Source of the DNA: TMED23 sp964566055
Lineage (GTDB): Bacteria; Pseudomonadota; Alphaproteobacteria; Rhodospirillales; UBA2165
Direction: 5' to 3'
Assembly (NCBI GenBank): GCA_964566055.1
Contig: CAZMHI010000004.1
Location: 56,393-120,392, forward strand
Length of the DNA stretch: 64,000 nt
Shown piece by piece: positions 17,350 to 26,336 of the stretch. Position 1 is the stretch's first letter; every line of letters begins with the position of its first letter. The position numbers and the translations under genes were made by a program. The notes beneath the pieces are model-generated. The model had not been told where the DNA came from and did no database searches. It saw only the letters and a program-made list of their open reading frames with translations.

Positions 17350-17802
17350 TCAAGAATGCGAAGGTACAATTGTGTCTTTCAGACGTTTTGAAACATCGTA
17401 ATTCACGTCCAATTCCAGCCATTCCTTCGCTGATTCAATATCAGTGAATACTTCACTATTGATTTCCGGGATATTTTTCATGGTTTCTATCATGCCATCA
17501 AAAAATTCAAGGAGATTCTCGTTGACTAAACAGGCCATTTTACTTTGTTTAAAAGAGCCGAAGAGAGATCGTAATCGAGAACGATAGATATCTCTCTCTC
17601 CCGGCGGTATGGTGTCTTTGTCGACATTGAATTCCGGCGGCACCTCGTCCCGGTGGTCAAAAAACATATTGAGACCTGATGTAAAATCTGCGTGCAGCAA
17701 AATCTCTTCCAATTGAGCACATAAATCTGCGCTGGAAACACGGCCAATGTGGCGAACGAAGATTACGTCGACCGTTCGGTCAATATGATAAAAATAAGGC
17801 AT
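17350..17802 (-). CDS. Hypothetical protein, SpoIIAA/STAS-like
   Basis: 150 residues, not confidently assigned. The pattern of a strand-rich start (FYHIDRTVDVIFVRHIGRVSSADLC), a central LNMFFDHRDEVPPEF and a terminal IESAKEWLELDVNYD recalls short SpoIIAA/STAS-like proteins common in alphaproteobacteria, in which a C-terminal 'AKEWL' helix recurs. The protein at 29460-29840 has the same outline (ends EEAENWLFSKN). No operon partner; function unknown. Confidence 0.6.
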   Translation of the reverse strand: MPYFYHIDRTVDVIFVRHIGRVSSADLCAQLEEILLHADFTSGLNMFFDHRDEVPPEFNVDKDTIPPGERDIYRSRLRSLFGSFKQSKMACLVNENLLEFFDGMIETMKNIPEINSEVFTDIESAKEWLELDVNYDVSKRLKDTIVPSHS

Positions 17803-17913
17803 TGGAAAACAGAAATAACCTAAGTTGAAAATATGGCTACGTATATATTTATATGGTTGTTTTCTTGTTATTTTTGAAGGACTTAGGTGGCCAAACTGCC
17901 CACCAACTGCAAA

Positions 17914-18291
17914 TTATTCATATTCAAGAATTCGTTGCATTGACTCTGTATTGGCGCTAATCGCCTCAGCGATCCAATCATCAAGAAATTTTATTGCCAG
18001 TTGAGTGATGTGAACCATTGTTTCGCTTTTCATTTCTTCAATTGTAACCCAACCCAATGTTTCCATGTTGGTCAGGCGTCTGCGAATGGTGCGGCGCGGC
18101 GCATCAAGAATATTGGACAAAGAGCTGACATTAATCCCACGATTCCCACTATCTTCATCGGCATCACGTAAAATTATCAGTATCTCAAATCCAAAATCTC
18201 CTAAATCTCCAAATATTTTTCTGCGCTGCGCTGCCTCTGCTAATTGAAGTTTTCGAAACAGCTGGAATTTCGTTTTATTTGATTTAGACAT
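17914..18291 (-). CDS. Putative winged-helix DNA-binding protein
   Basis: 125 residues with a MarR/ArsR-like winged-helix outline: FGFEILIILRDADEDSG, then VSSLSNILDAPRRTIRRRLTNMETLGWV as helix-turn-helix and MVHITQLAIKFL as the last strand and helix. It lacks a clear effector domain, so it may be a small phage-like or orphan regulator. A candidate palindromic site lies upstream of the next gene (18495-18540). No specific family named. Confidence 0.6.
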   Translation of the reverse strand: MSKSNKTKFQLFRKLQLAEAAQRRKIFGDLGDFGFEILIILRDADEDSGNRGINVSSLSNILDAPRRTIRRRLTNMETLGWVTIEEMKSETMVHITQLAIKFLDDWIAEAISANTESMQRILEYE

Positions 18292-18618
18292 AATTTATTT
18301 TCATTTTTAACCCTCGGTAGCATTTAGGCCAAGACTATCTCTATGCAGGATAGTTCGAAACCCAGTAATGTGGCCAAAACGCCCATAGAAATAGCCAAAG
18401 TTAGTTTCCATCTAAGTACGGTGGTACTCACATTTAACGGTACTTCCTTTGCAAATATTGTATATCTTGCCTGTCCAAGGCGCATCCCTTAGCGTTACAA
18501 TAAATAGTGGTTATTATTAAATAGGTACTATTTATTGTAACTACAAATTTGCAGGCTTTTACACCTTACCTCTGATCTATAAACTGATCGGAAAAATGGC
18601 GGTCAGGGGAGGATTATT
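18292..18618. other. 327-bp intergenic region with nested inverted repeats
   Basis: Between the divergent winged-helix gene and the hydroxyacid dehydrogenase gene. No ORF is supported. The notable content is the nested dyad at 18495-18540, listed separately. The rest is AT-rich promoter-like sequence without other structure that I can see. Confidence 0.6.
18495..18540. promoter_or_regulatory. Nested inverted repeat, likely operator
   Basis: Perfect 13-bp arms TTACAATAAATAG and CTATTTATTGTAA enclose a 20-nt spacer (18508-18527), and a shorter palindrome AAATAG-GTA-CTATTT (18519-18533) shares the right arm. There is no T-run after it, so a terminator is unlikely. It lies 79 bp upstream of TTG 18619. 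Two alternative dyads on one arm suggest cooperative or alternative binding by a dimeric regulator, possibly the neighbouring winged-helix protein (inference). Confidence 0.5.
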
Positions 18619-19677
18619 TTGTCAAAGCCTAAAGTTTTTATCTATACGCCGGTGGATCAAACCGGTGAATCACATCGTCAATTGGAGGCCGTGGGATGCG
18701 ATCTCAAGCTCGGTGAAATTTCATGGAACAAGCTTGAAGGTGACTTGGATATTGTCGCCGACGTGGCGGAAGATACTGCAGCATTGGTTGGTGTGGCGGT
18801 GCGTAAGATTCCGATCACTCGCGAGGTTATGCTGAAATCTCCAAATCTCCGCATTGTCGCGAAATATACGGTTGGCACCGATGACGTCGATGTAGAGGCG
18901 GCCACAGAGCTTGGTATTTTAGTCACTCATTGCCCGACCGAAGCCAATTGGTCCGGCGTTGCCGAAGGCGCAATGGCGTTTATGCTGGCGTTGCTAAAAA
19001 AAGTCCGGGAGCGGGACCAATATGTCAAAGATGGCAATTGGCGGGATGAAAACCTGCAGGGTACTTATCTTGGCCGCCGCCAGGATGGCTATGACGGTAT
19101 CACCATCGGCATTGTCGGTTTGGGCCGCATTGGCTCACGCCTGGCAGATTTACTAGCGCCATGGCGGGTGCGGTTGATCGCCTATGATCCATATAAAGGC
19201 GACCAGCAGTTTATTCATCACAATGTCGAACGCGTAGAATTGGATGAACTGCTGGCCACCGCCGATGTCGTTACCCTGCATACCAACCTCACCGAAGAAA
19301 CCCGTGGCCTGATGGGAGCAGTTGAATTGTCTAAAATGAAAGAGACCGCTTATTTGCTTAACACTTCAAGGGGCGCAGTGGTTGATGAAAGCGCCCTCTA
19401 TGATGCTTTGGACAAGGATCAGATTGCCGGCGCTGCGATTGATGTGTTCGAAGAAGAACCTCTGCCGAAACAATCAGCTTTGCTTGGACTAGGTAATAAG
19501 ATATTGCTGTCACCGCATGTTATCACTTTTAATGTTGGTGCTGGCCTCACCACCGCGATTCCCTGGGCGACAGAGCATGTGACCCAAGCATTGAAAGGTG
19601 AAGTCCCGGAACATGTCTATAATGAGGCCGTCATTGGACGCTGGGTTGAGCGTTTTGGGGGCAATAGTCTTTTATAA
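18619..19677 (+). CDS. D-isomer-specific 2-hydroxyacid dehydrogenase (CtBP/SerA-like)
   Basis: 352 residues. NAD-binding GIVGLGRIGSRLADLL is followed by the family landmarks LNTSRGAVVDESAL (catalytic Arg), IDVFEEEPL (Glu) and LLSPHVI (His). It should interconvert a 2-keto acid and its D-2-hydroxy acid in the cytoplasm. No ACT domain, so not a regulated SerA. Start is TTG 18619 with a strong GGGGAGGA site. The alpha/beta hydrolase gene starts 14 bp after its stop, which suggests a two-gene catabolic unit. Confidence 0.88.
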   Translation: MSKPKVFIYTPVDQTGESHRQLEAVGCDLKLGEISWNKLEGDLDIVADVAEDTAALVGVAVRKIPITREVMLKSPNLRIVAKYTVGTDDVDVEAATELGILVTHCPTEANWSGVAEGAMAFMLALLKKVRERDQYVKDGNWRDENLQGTYLGRRQDGYDGITIGIVGLGRIGSRLADLLAPWRVRLIAYDPYKGDQQFIHHNVERVELDELLATADVVTLHTNLTEETRGLMGAVELSKMKETAYLLNTSRGAVVDESALYDALDKDQIAGAAIDVFEEEPLPKQSALLGLGNKILLSPHVITFNVGAGLTTAIPWATEHVTQALKGEVPEHVYNEAVIGRWVERFGGNSLL

Positions 19678-19690
19678 TCTGGAGAAGTAA

Positions 19691-20497
19691 GTGCCTTCCA
19701 AAAATGTCGGCGGCGTGACCGTCAATTATCATGATGTCGGTTCTGGTCAACCCATTGTCCTGATCCATTGTTCTTCCAGTTCGCACCGCCAATGGCGGGC
19801 ACTGTGGGAATTGTTGCAGGATACTCATCGAGTAATTGCAATTGATATGCTGGATTGGGGCGGTACGGATGCCTGGTCCAACCATGAAGGCTCTTTGTTC
19901 GCCGATGAAGTTGCGTTAATTCATGCTATTACTGGAGATATCGAAGAGCCGTTTCACTTGGTTGGGCATTCTTATGGTGGAGGCGTTTCTTATCACTTGG
20001 CGATGACGACACCGGACCGGGTTAAAAGTTTGACCCTGATCGAGCCCATGATTGGCTGGATACTCGACCCTTTAGAAGATCAGATATTTTATGATGAAAT
20101 CTTAGGTGTCGCAGAAAATTTTTGGCGAAAATTTGAGGCCGGCAAAGCGGAAGAAGGCATCAATCATTATTTCGATTATTGGAACGGCGAAGGTGCCTGG
20201 GACACTTTGGATCAAGGATTGGCGGATTATGTGCTCGCCGGTGCTCAAAAAAATTATCATGAGTTCAAAGTGATTTTTAATGGTGGTACAGATTTGCCCG
20301 CGCCCGAAGCGTTTTTAAAACCGACTTTGCTGATGGGTGGAGAGCAATCAAAAAAACCGACGCTGAGGATCCTTGAGATATTAGAAACAAAGTTTCCCGA
20401 TGCTCGGAGAAGTCTTGTTTCAGGAGCCGGTCATATGTCCCCGATCACTCATAGCGATCAGGTCAACGCCATCATCGAAGGGTTTATACGGCGCTAA
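19691..20497 (+). CDS. Alpha/beta hydrolase
   Basis: 268 residues of the alpha/beta hydrolase fold. Oxyanion stretch IVLIHCSSSSHRQW, nucleophile elbow GHSYGGG (Ser) and C-terminal SGAGHMSP (His) are visible. GTG 19691 follows a GGAGAAG site. Linked to the dehydrogenase upstream. It could hydrolyse an ester, lactone or C-C bond; the substrate is not indicated. Its last 4 bp overlap the end of the convergent gpt gene. Confidence 0.85.
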   Translation: MPSKNVGGVTVNYHDVGSGQPIVLIHCSSSSHRQWRALWELLQDTHRVIAIDMLDWGGTDAWSNHEGSLFADEVALIHAITGDIEEPFHLVGHSYGGGVSYHLAMTTPDRVKSLTLIEPMIGWILDPLEDQIFYDEILGVAENFWRKFEAGKAEEGINHYFDYWNGEGAWDTLDQGLADYVLAGAQKNYHEFKVIFNGGTDLPAPEAFLKPTLLMGGEQSKKPTLRILEILETKFPDARRSLVSGAGHMSPITHSDQVNAIIEGFIRR

Positions 20498-20994
20498 TCT
20501 CCACCATTTTCTTTGTGGAGCGGTGCCGAGTATTGCACATCGGTATCCCAGGGAAAGAATACCCAGTAATTCTGAGGTACTTCATGGACAAATGTATCGA
20601 CTGATGGTCGCCCCATCTCTTTGGCGTAAACTGTGGCGATGTGGCAATCAGGTAAAAGTTCTCGAGCTGCTTTAATAGTTGTGCCGGTATCCACCAGATC
20701 ATCAATCATCAGCCAGCCTTCACCTTTCTCAGCGACCGCAATTTCCGGCACTTTGATCATGTTGACATCACCTATATGTTGCTCGTCATAGGTGGCGATA
20801 CAAATGGTATCGATATTGCGGATATCCATTTCCCGGGCGATGATGGCCGCCGGGATCAAGCCGCCGCGCGTAATGGCGATAATGCCTTTCCAATCTCCAG
20901 TGCCGATGAGTTTCCTCGCGAGAAGCTTGGTATCACGGTGAACCTCTGACCAAGTCACCACATAATCAACGACGTCGTCCCGGAGTTCATTCAT
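20494..20994 (-). CDS. gpt: Xanthine(-guanine) phosphoribosyltransferase
   Basis: 166 residues, close to E. coli Gpt in length and style. The PRPP motif is LMIDDLVDTGTTIKAAREL; an N-terminal GIIAITRGGLIPAAIIAREM and C-terminal NYWVFFPWD are also typical. It salvages xanthine and guanine to their nucleotides. Start ATG 20994; convergent with the hydrolase gene with a 4-bp overlap. Confidence 0.92.
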   Translation of the reverse strand: MNELRDDVVDYVVTWSEVHRDTKLLARKLIGTGDWKGIIAITRGGLIPAAIIAREMDIRNIDTICIATYDEQHIGDVNMIKVPEIAVAEKGEGWLMIDDLVDTGTTIKAARELLPDCHIATVYAKEMGRPSVDTFVHEVPQNYWVFFPWDTDVQYSAPLHKENGGD

Positions 20995-21137
20995 TTGATT
21001 TTTTCGCCCCCTGATTTTCTTGTTTCATCAGATCAATTATTACACTGAAAAGAAGTTTAGCATTGGATTGTGTCATGGCAAGTCCGAGGGTATGGTCTCC
21101 TCGAGCATTACCCTGCGATATGAAATTGTGAGTGAAA

Positions 21138-21806
21138 ATGTCATTTGAAGAATATTTGAAACCGGGAAAGTTTATTGATAGCGATCATCCCGACGTTATC
21201 GAATATGCCAAAAAGCATGTTGGCAACGGCACCACCGATACCGAAAAAACTTTAAGTCTGTTTTACGCCATCCGTGATGGCATTCGCTACAACCCTTATA
21301 TGGATATCATCAGTCCGACCGCCTATCGGGCCAGTGATGCGGTTAAGTCAGGCGAAGGATGGTGCGTGCCGAAAGCCTCGCTGATGGCGGCGTGTTTGCG
21401 GATATATGGCATCCCGGCACGACCCGGCTATGCCGATGTGAAGAACCATCTGGCATCAAAGCGCCTGTTAGATCTGATGGGGACCGATACTTTTCCCTGG
21501 CATTCTTATTGCGAAGTTTATCTTGAAGGTAAATGGGTCAAAGCAACACCATCTTTCAATCTGTCCCTTTGCGAGAAATTTGGCCTCAAGCCGTTGGATT
21601 TTGATGGCAAAAACGATTCGCTGTTCCATGAGTTTGACCAAGCCGGCAACAAGCATATGGATTACATCAAAGATCGCGGTACCTTTGTAGACGTGCCGAT
21701 GGACGAGATTGTCAAAACTTTTCAGGAACTCTATCGGCCAGAATACTTCGAAAGCGTTGGTGGCGATTTATACGCCGAAGCCGATGCTGAAAGGGCTGCA
21801 GACTAG
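21138..21806 (+). CDS. Transglutaminase-like domain protein
   Basis: 222 residues with the transglutaminase/cysteine-protease-like core: SGEGWCVPKASLMAACLR carries the Cys and PWHSYCEVYLEGKWVKATP the His, with an Asp/Asn further on. No signal peptide, so likely cytoplasmic. Function is not established for this bacterial subgroup (peptidase or amidase activity is possible). The 3' end overlaps the convergent TetR gene by 4 bp. Confidence 0.85.
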   Translation: MSFEEYLKPGKFIDSDHPDVIEYAKKHVGNGTTDTEKTLSLFYAIRDGIRYNPYMDIISPTAYRASDAVKSGEGWCVPKASLMAACLRIYGIPARPGYADVKNHLASKRLLDLMGTDTFPWHSYCEVYLEGKWVKATPSFNLSLCEKFGLKPLDFDGKNDSLFHEFDQAGNKHMDYIKDRGTFVDVPMDEIVKTFQELYRPEYFESVGGDLYAEADAERAAD

Positions 21807-22423
21807 TCTTTCGCTTGATCGAACATCAGCTCAATATAGTTGCGATAATGGCCCAGTTGCACCGCCGTCATCACCGGATCGTTGAGCGTTTTTGACATGA
21901 TAAAGACGCCTTCATAGACAACCAAAATCATATCGGCGAGACTTTCCGGCGTGAAATCAAATTTTGGCGGATATTTCTCCATTATTTGTTTAAATTTGGC
22001 GCTGAGGCGCTGACGCCAAACAAGCATGACATCTTCAATGATTTTATGGGTGTCATCAGTAAAGAGCTGAGCTTCATAGCAATAGGACGCATAAAGGCAG
22101 CCAGGGAAGGGTTCAGTTAATCCTTCCATTTCCTCTTTAAGCAAACCGGTGAAAATCAGCATCTGTTGCAGCGGGTCGCGGCTGAGTTCTTCCGCCCGCG
22201 TCATATTCAATTCAAGGTGTTCCCGGTCGACCTCGGCATAGCGTTCAACCAATGCCAAGGCCAGATCTGCCTTAGCGTCAAAGTGATAGTAAAAGGCGCC
22301 TTTGGTAATACCGGTTTTTTCGATTACGGCATCAACCGACGTCGCCGAAAAACCCTGATCCAGAATAAGCTCCTGGGCCGAATCCATGATCGACGTGCGG
22401 GTAATGTTTCCGTCTCTGGGCAT
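21803..22423 (-). CDS. TetR family transcriptional regulator
   Basis: 206 residues with the TetR N-terminal helix-turn-helix: RTSIMDSAQELILDQGFSATSVDAVIEKTGITKGAFYYHF area (residues about 8-48). The C-terminal ligand domain resembles the AcrR/NemR-like group that includes regulators of electrophile stress. It is divergent from the methyltransferase at 22648, with a dyad at 22448-22471 in the spacer, so it probably controls both. Confidence 0.92.
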   Translation of the reverse strand: MPRDGNITRTSIMDSAQELILDQGFSATSVDAVIEKTGITKGAFYYHFDAKADLALALVERYAEVDREHLELNMTRAEELSRDPLQQMLIFTGLLKEEMEGLTEPFPGCLYASYCYEAQLFTDDTHKIIEDVMLVWRQRLSAKFKQIMEKYPPKFDFTPESLADMILVVYEGVFIMSKTLNDPVMTAVQLGHYRNYIELMFDQAKD

Positions 22424-22447
22424 TTAATCGCTCCTGAAGTTCAATTA

Positions 22448-22471
22448 GACCATACTATACTAAATAGTCTG
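22448..22471. promoter_or_regulatory. Candidate TetR operator
   Basis: An imperfect dyad: outer half-sites AGAC (22448-22451) and GTCT (22468-22471) with inner arms ACTAT (22455-22459) and ATAGT (22465-22469). It begins 25 bp upstream of the tetR start, a classic autoregulatory position, and could also act on the methyltransferase gene. Confidence 0.5.
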
Positions 22472-22647
22472 TTTCAATCAATTTGCCATGAATATTTTTT
22501 TCTAAAAAATAATTATTAATTATCAAATAGTTATTCATAATTAAGTGTACCAGGTACACTTTAAGTAGATTTTACCTGTTGACTCTTAATCCGAATCAGT
22601 TTTATTTATACCGACTAGTTGGTTTAAATAAAACTTTGGAGAGTGAT

Positions 22648-23775
22648 ATGTTGGCAATTGACGAATTTGATATGGTTAAAGCAGAAGCGTTTGAAGAAAA
22701 GATGGTGGACATCCTGAATTCGGGCGCAGTGAATTTGATGATTTCGGTTGGCCATCGGACCGGCTTGTTCGATGTAATGGCTAAAATGAAACCCGCAACC
22801 AGTCAGGAAATTTCTGATCAAGCAAAATTAAACGAGCGCTATGTACGTGAATGGCTGGGCGCGATGACGGCGTCTGGATTTGTTGATGTCGATGCTGATG
22901 CAACAACGCACGACCACGATCACGGCCATAGCCACTACAATGAGGCAGCTTTATTCAAACTGCCTGCCGAGCATGCGGCCTGTCTGACCCGCGAGGCTTC
23001 GCCCAACAATGTCGCCGTGTTCTCGCAATATATTGCTGTCTTAGGTGGCGTCGAGGATGATATCGTTGAATGTTTCCATAATGGCGGCGGCGTACCTTAC
23101 GAGCGCTTTGGCCGCTTTAATGAAGTGATGGCGGAAGATAGCGGCCAAACTGTATTACCCGCGTTACACGATCACATTCTGCCGCTGATTCCTGGTCTGG
23201 TAGAGAAACTAACCGAAGGTATGCGGGTGCTTGATGCCGGTTGCGGCCGGGGCCGGGCGATAACCATGCTCGCTCAGGATTTTCCGAAAAGCACTTTTAT
23301 TGGCTATGATCTGCTTCAAGACACGGTTGATTTTGGCAACGCGGAAGCCGAACGCCTTGGTCTCGACAATCTGCAATTCGTACAGAAAGATCTGACCGCG
23401 TTTGATGATGACGTTGATAAGGGTTCGTTTGATTTCATCACCACTTTTGATGCCATCCATGATCAGGGTGATCCCGGCGGTATGCTGCGGGGAATCAGAA
23501 AAGCCCTGGCGGTAGATGGTGTATATCTGGCTCAGGATATTAACAGCTCCAGCCACGTCCACAATAATATGGATCACCCGATTGGCCCATTGCTTTACAC
23601 GATATCATGCATGCATTGCATGACGGTTTCCCTGGCTCAGGACGGTGACGGACTTGGCGCCATGTGGGGCCGCGAAAAAGCAGCTCAAATGTTTGAAGCA
23701 GCCGGTTTTGATCATGTCGAAGTTCATGAACTCGAACACGATATTCAAAACTGCTACTATGTTGTTCGGCCTTAA
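22648..23775 (+). CDS. Class I SAM-dependent methyltransferase with winged-helix N-terminus
   Basis: 375 residues. The N-terminal third is a winged-helix-like dimerisation region (LMISVGHRTGLFDVMAKMKPATSQEISDQA area), as in Rv2258c-type methyltransferases; the C-terminal half has VLDAGCGRGRAITMLAQDFP and the later DFITTFDAIHDQGDP. A His-rich insert (HDHDHGHSH, about residues 91-99) could bind metal. ATG 22648 has a GGAGAG site; the longer reading from 22579 lacks one. The GNAT gene follows 19 bp downstream. Substrate unknown. Confidence 0.85.
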   Translation: MLAIDEFDMVKAEAFEEKMVDILNSGAVNLMISVGHRTGLFDVMAKMKPATSQEISDQAKLNERYVREWLGAMTASGFVDVDADATTHDHDHGHSHYNEAALFKLPAEHAACLTREASPNNVAVFSQYIAVLGGVEDDIVECFHNGGGVPYERFGRFNEVMAEDSGQTVLPALHDHILPLIPGLVEKLTEGMRVLDAGCGRGRAITMLAQDFPKSTFIGYDLLQDTVDFGNAEAERLGLDNLQFVQKDLTAFDDDVDKGSFDFITTFDAIHDQGDPGGMLRGIRKALAVDGVYLAQDINSSSHVHNNMDHPIGPLLYTISCMHCMTVSLAQDGDGLGAMWGREKAAQMFEAAGFDHVEVHELEHDIQNCYYVVRP

Positions 23776-23794
23776 GATAGCTAAAGAGGAAATG

Positions 23795-24598
23795 ATGGAT
23801 ACCCAATCGCGCCGAGTGGAAGACGTCGAGTTAGCTGCCTTTATCGATTTTAGTGAAGCGGCGGCCGGCTTGGAGCCCTTGGCTCTACACCATGAAATTA
23901 TCGACAATGCTTTAATCATGGTAGCGGCGGGTGATCCTCATTTCCTCATTAATCGCGTGATCGGGCTTGGTGTGTCTGCACCGGCCCAGCGCGAAACGAT
24001 TACTCACTTCAAACAAGTTTTCGATGCCGCTGATATTGGACGGTATTTCGTTCATATTACCGATGACGCCCAACCGGCAGAGTTAAATGACTGGCTGACA
24101 GCAGAGAATCTCGTGCCTCAGCGCCGCTGGATGAAATTCATTCACAAAGGCGGGCTTGCTCCAGACTCCGGCTCTGATCTCGAAGTAAAACAAATTGGCG
24201 GAGAGCATGGTCAGGCTTTCGGAGAAATTGTCGCTGCCAGCTTTGATATGGGTGAGGCGTCTATTCCAGCGCTTGCCAAACTACCTGATCGTGAGAATTG
24301 GCACATCTATATGGGCTTTGCCGATGGAGAGCCGGCCGCCACCGGTGCACTATTTGTTGATCAAGGTGTCGGCTGGTGTGATTTTGGCGCAACGTCACCC
24401 AAGTTTCGACGGCGTGGTGGACAGCGGGCAATGCTGGCGGCGCGCATTCAGGCGGCCCGAGATCTCGGCTGTGACTTGATCGCGACTGAAACTGGTGAAG
24501 CGGTTGAGGGTGACGCCCAGCACTCCTATCACAACATTCAATGGGCCGGTTTTGAAGAGTCTTACCTCCGCGCCAATTACGCACCGGCTAGAGACTAA
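23795..24598 (+). CDS. GNAT family acetyltransferase
   Basis: 267 residues. The C-terminal GNAT fold has the acetyl-CoA loop as FRRRGGQRAMLAARIQAARDLGCD, preceded by GALFVDQGVGWCDFGATSP and followed by SYHNIQWAGFEESY. The first about 120 residues are not GNAT-like and may be a diverged second domain. ATG 23795 is chosen over 23792 because it is better spaced from AGAGGA. Downstream of the methyltransferase in a likely two-gene operon under the TetR dyad. Confidence 0.82.
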   Translation: MDTQSRRVEDVELAAFIDFSEAAAGLEPLALHHEIIDNALIMVAAGDPHFLINRVIGLGVSAPAQRETITHFKQVFDAADIGRYFVHITDDAQPAELNDWLTAENLVPQRRWMKFIHKGGLAPDSGSDLEVKQIGGEHGQAFGEIVAASFDMGEASIPALAKLPDRENWHIYMGFADGEPAATGALFVDQGVGWCDFGATSPKFRRRGGQRAMLAARIQAARDLGCDLIATETGEAVEGDAQHSYHNIQWAGFEESYLRANYAPARD

Positions 24599-24700
24599 GC
24601 ACCAAAAGGTGCCCAAATTCCCTATTTTGTGATTGGTTACTCCCCCTTTGACCGGCTATAAGGTTATCCGGAACACTAACTAACCAAAGGAAATCCGGAC

Positions 24701-25747
24701 ATGGATGGCGATCATCTTCGCTTGACCCAGTTGTCTCACGGCGGCGGTTGAGGTTGTAAAGTAGCACCGTCGGTGCTTGACGACATACTTTCTAAATTAC
24801 CGCCTTCCGCCAAGTATCCAAACTTGCTGGTCGGCGTTGAAACCGGTGACGATTCGGCTGTTTATAAAATCAATGATGAACAAGCTGTGGTCGCAACGAC
24901 CGATTTCTTTATGCCGATTGTCGATGATCCTTATGATTTTGGACGGATTTCTGCAACCAATGCGCTTTCGGATATCTACGCGATTGGCGGCCAGCCCATC
25001 ATGGCGCTGGCGATTGCCGGCTTTCCGGTCAATTCGATGTCAGATGAAGATATTGGCCAGGTCTTGGCCGGTGGCGCTGCGGTTTGTGAAGCGGCGGGTG
25101 TGCCGGTTGCCGGAGGCCATACCATTGATGCCAAAGAGCCGATCTATGGCTTGGCTGTTACCGGCATCATTCATCCTGATAAAATCAAACGTAATTCAGA
25201 TGGTCAGGCGGGCGATGTGCTGATCCTCGGTAAAGGTCTTGGCGTTGGAATTTTGGGTGCCGCCATGAACAAAGACGAGCTTGATCCCAAGGGCTATAAA
25301 GTCATGGTCGAAAGCACGACCAAGCTTAATTCCGTCGGTTCTGAACTGGCCGCCTTGACCGAAATCAATGCATTAACTGACGTAACAGGCTTTGGTCTCT
25401 GTGGTCACATGTATGAGTTCTGTAAAGGAGCTGGTCTGTCGGCAAATCTCGTTTGGGACCAGTTGCCGTTGCTGGATACTGTGCTTGATTATGCCCAAAA
25501 AGGCTACAACACCGGTGCTGCTGGCCGCAATTGGGATAGCTTTGCCGATTTTGTTGTCGTTCCGGACGGCATGGAGCAATGGCAGAAAAACCTGTTGATG
25601 GATCCGCAGACCAGTGGTGGTCTGTTAGCTTCCTGTCCGCCGGAAGCGGCTGAGAAAGTTCTTAAGACTTTCCACGATGCTGGTTTTGATCATGCCTGTG
25701 TCATTGGCGAGTTAAGCGCCGGTGATGCGAAAGTGACCGTAACATAG
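24701..25747 (+). CDS. selD: Selenide, water dikinase SelD, itself a selenoprotein (Sec17)
   Basis: 348-residue selenophosphate synthetase if TGA 24749-24751 is read as Sec. The result, GGG-U17-G-C19-K, matches the Gly-rich active loop of SelD, where position 17 is Cys or Sec in the family. Downstream are the expected TGDDSAVYKI, TTDFFMPIVDDPYDFG, ALSDIYAIGGQP, GGHTIDAKEP, LTDVTGFGLCGHM and MDPQTSGGLL. A six-pair stem AGCACC/GGTGCT with loop GTC (24763-24777) follows the UGA by 11 nt, a good SECIS candidate with G first in the loop. ATG 24701 has AAAGGAAA about 9 bp upstream; starting after the UGA would delete the active site. It makes the selenium donor for the Sec proteins in this window. 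Confidence 0.95.
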
Positions 25748-25808
25748 CGAACTAATTTACCGTCTGCCCTTTTGATCCTTGCTGATCTGGTCAGCCGGGG
25801 GAGGGGAA

Positions 25809-26336
25809 ATGCCAAGTCAACTATCACCGCTGAAAGTCGCTGCCTTTTTAAGCCGACCTCTAGCTGTATTGCCGCTGGCGCCCTTGCAGCCGTTATTGGC
25901 GGCAGCACTTATGGTCATGCGCCGGCAACATCCGGCTGTCTTTGAGCGCCTTGAAGAACTTGGTGATCCGCTTTTCGTCATTGATCCCATTGACTTGCCC
26001 TTTCTTTTCGCCATGCGTCCAGCCGGGGCCCGGCCATCGCTGACGGCGTGCCGCGACGTAGATGCAGATACCGCAACGGCGACAATCCGAGGTCCTCTGC
26101 CGATGTTGATCGATTTGCTGGAAGGGCGGCTTGATGGCGATGCCTTATTTTTCTCCCGTGAGCTTAGTGTTGAAGGCGATACCGAAGCGGTCTTGGTGTT
26201 GCGCAATGCGGTCGATAGCGACGAGATCAACTTGTTTGAAGATGTTATCGCTATATTGGGGCCGCTTGCCGGACCGCTGCGTTTTGCTGCTGAGTTTAGA
26301 AATTCGGTGACAACCGGCTGGAATGCCGCCAGATGA
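25809..26336 (+). CDS. ubiT: UbiT, SCP2-domain accessory factor for O2-independent ubiquinone synthesis
   Basis: 175 residues with an SCP2 lipid-binding domain (TATIRGPLPMLIDLLEGRLDGDALFFSRELSVEGDTEA region). In the known pathway UbiT is the anaerobic counterpart of UbiJ, binding prenylated intermediates. Called UbiT because it overlaps ubiU by 4 bp and is followed by ubiV. ATG 25809 is preceded by GGGGAGGGGAA. It follows selD by 61 bp on the same strand. Confidence 0.88.
   Translation: MPSQLSPLKVAAFLSRPLAVLPLAPLQPLLAAALMVMRRQHPAVFERLEELGDPLFVIDPIDLPFLFAMRPAGARPSLTACRDVDADTATATIRGPLPMLIDLLEGRLDGDALFFSRELSVEGDTEAVLVLRNAVDSDEINLFEDVIAILGPLAGPLRFAAEFRNSVTTGWNAAR

Noticed and set aside
24599..24700. 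tRNA-Sec (selC) next to selD
   Set aside because: The 102-bp spacer does not fold into a tRNA with a TCA anticodon that I can recognise.
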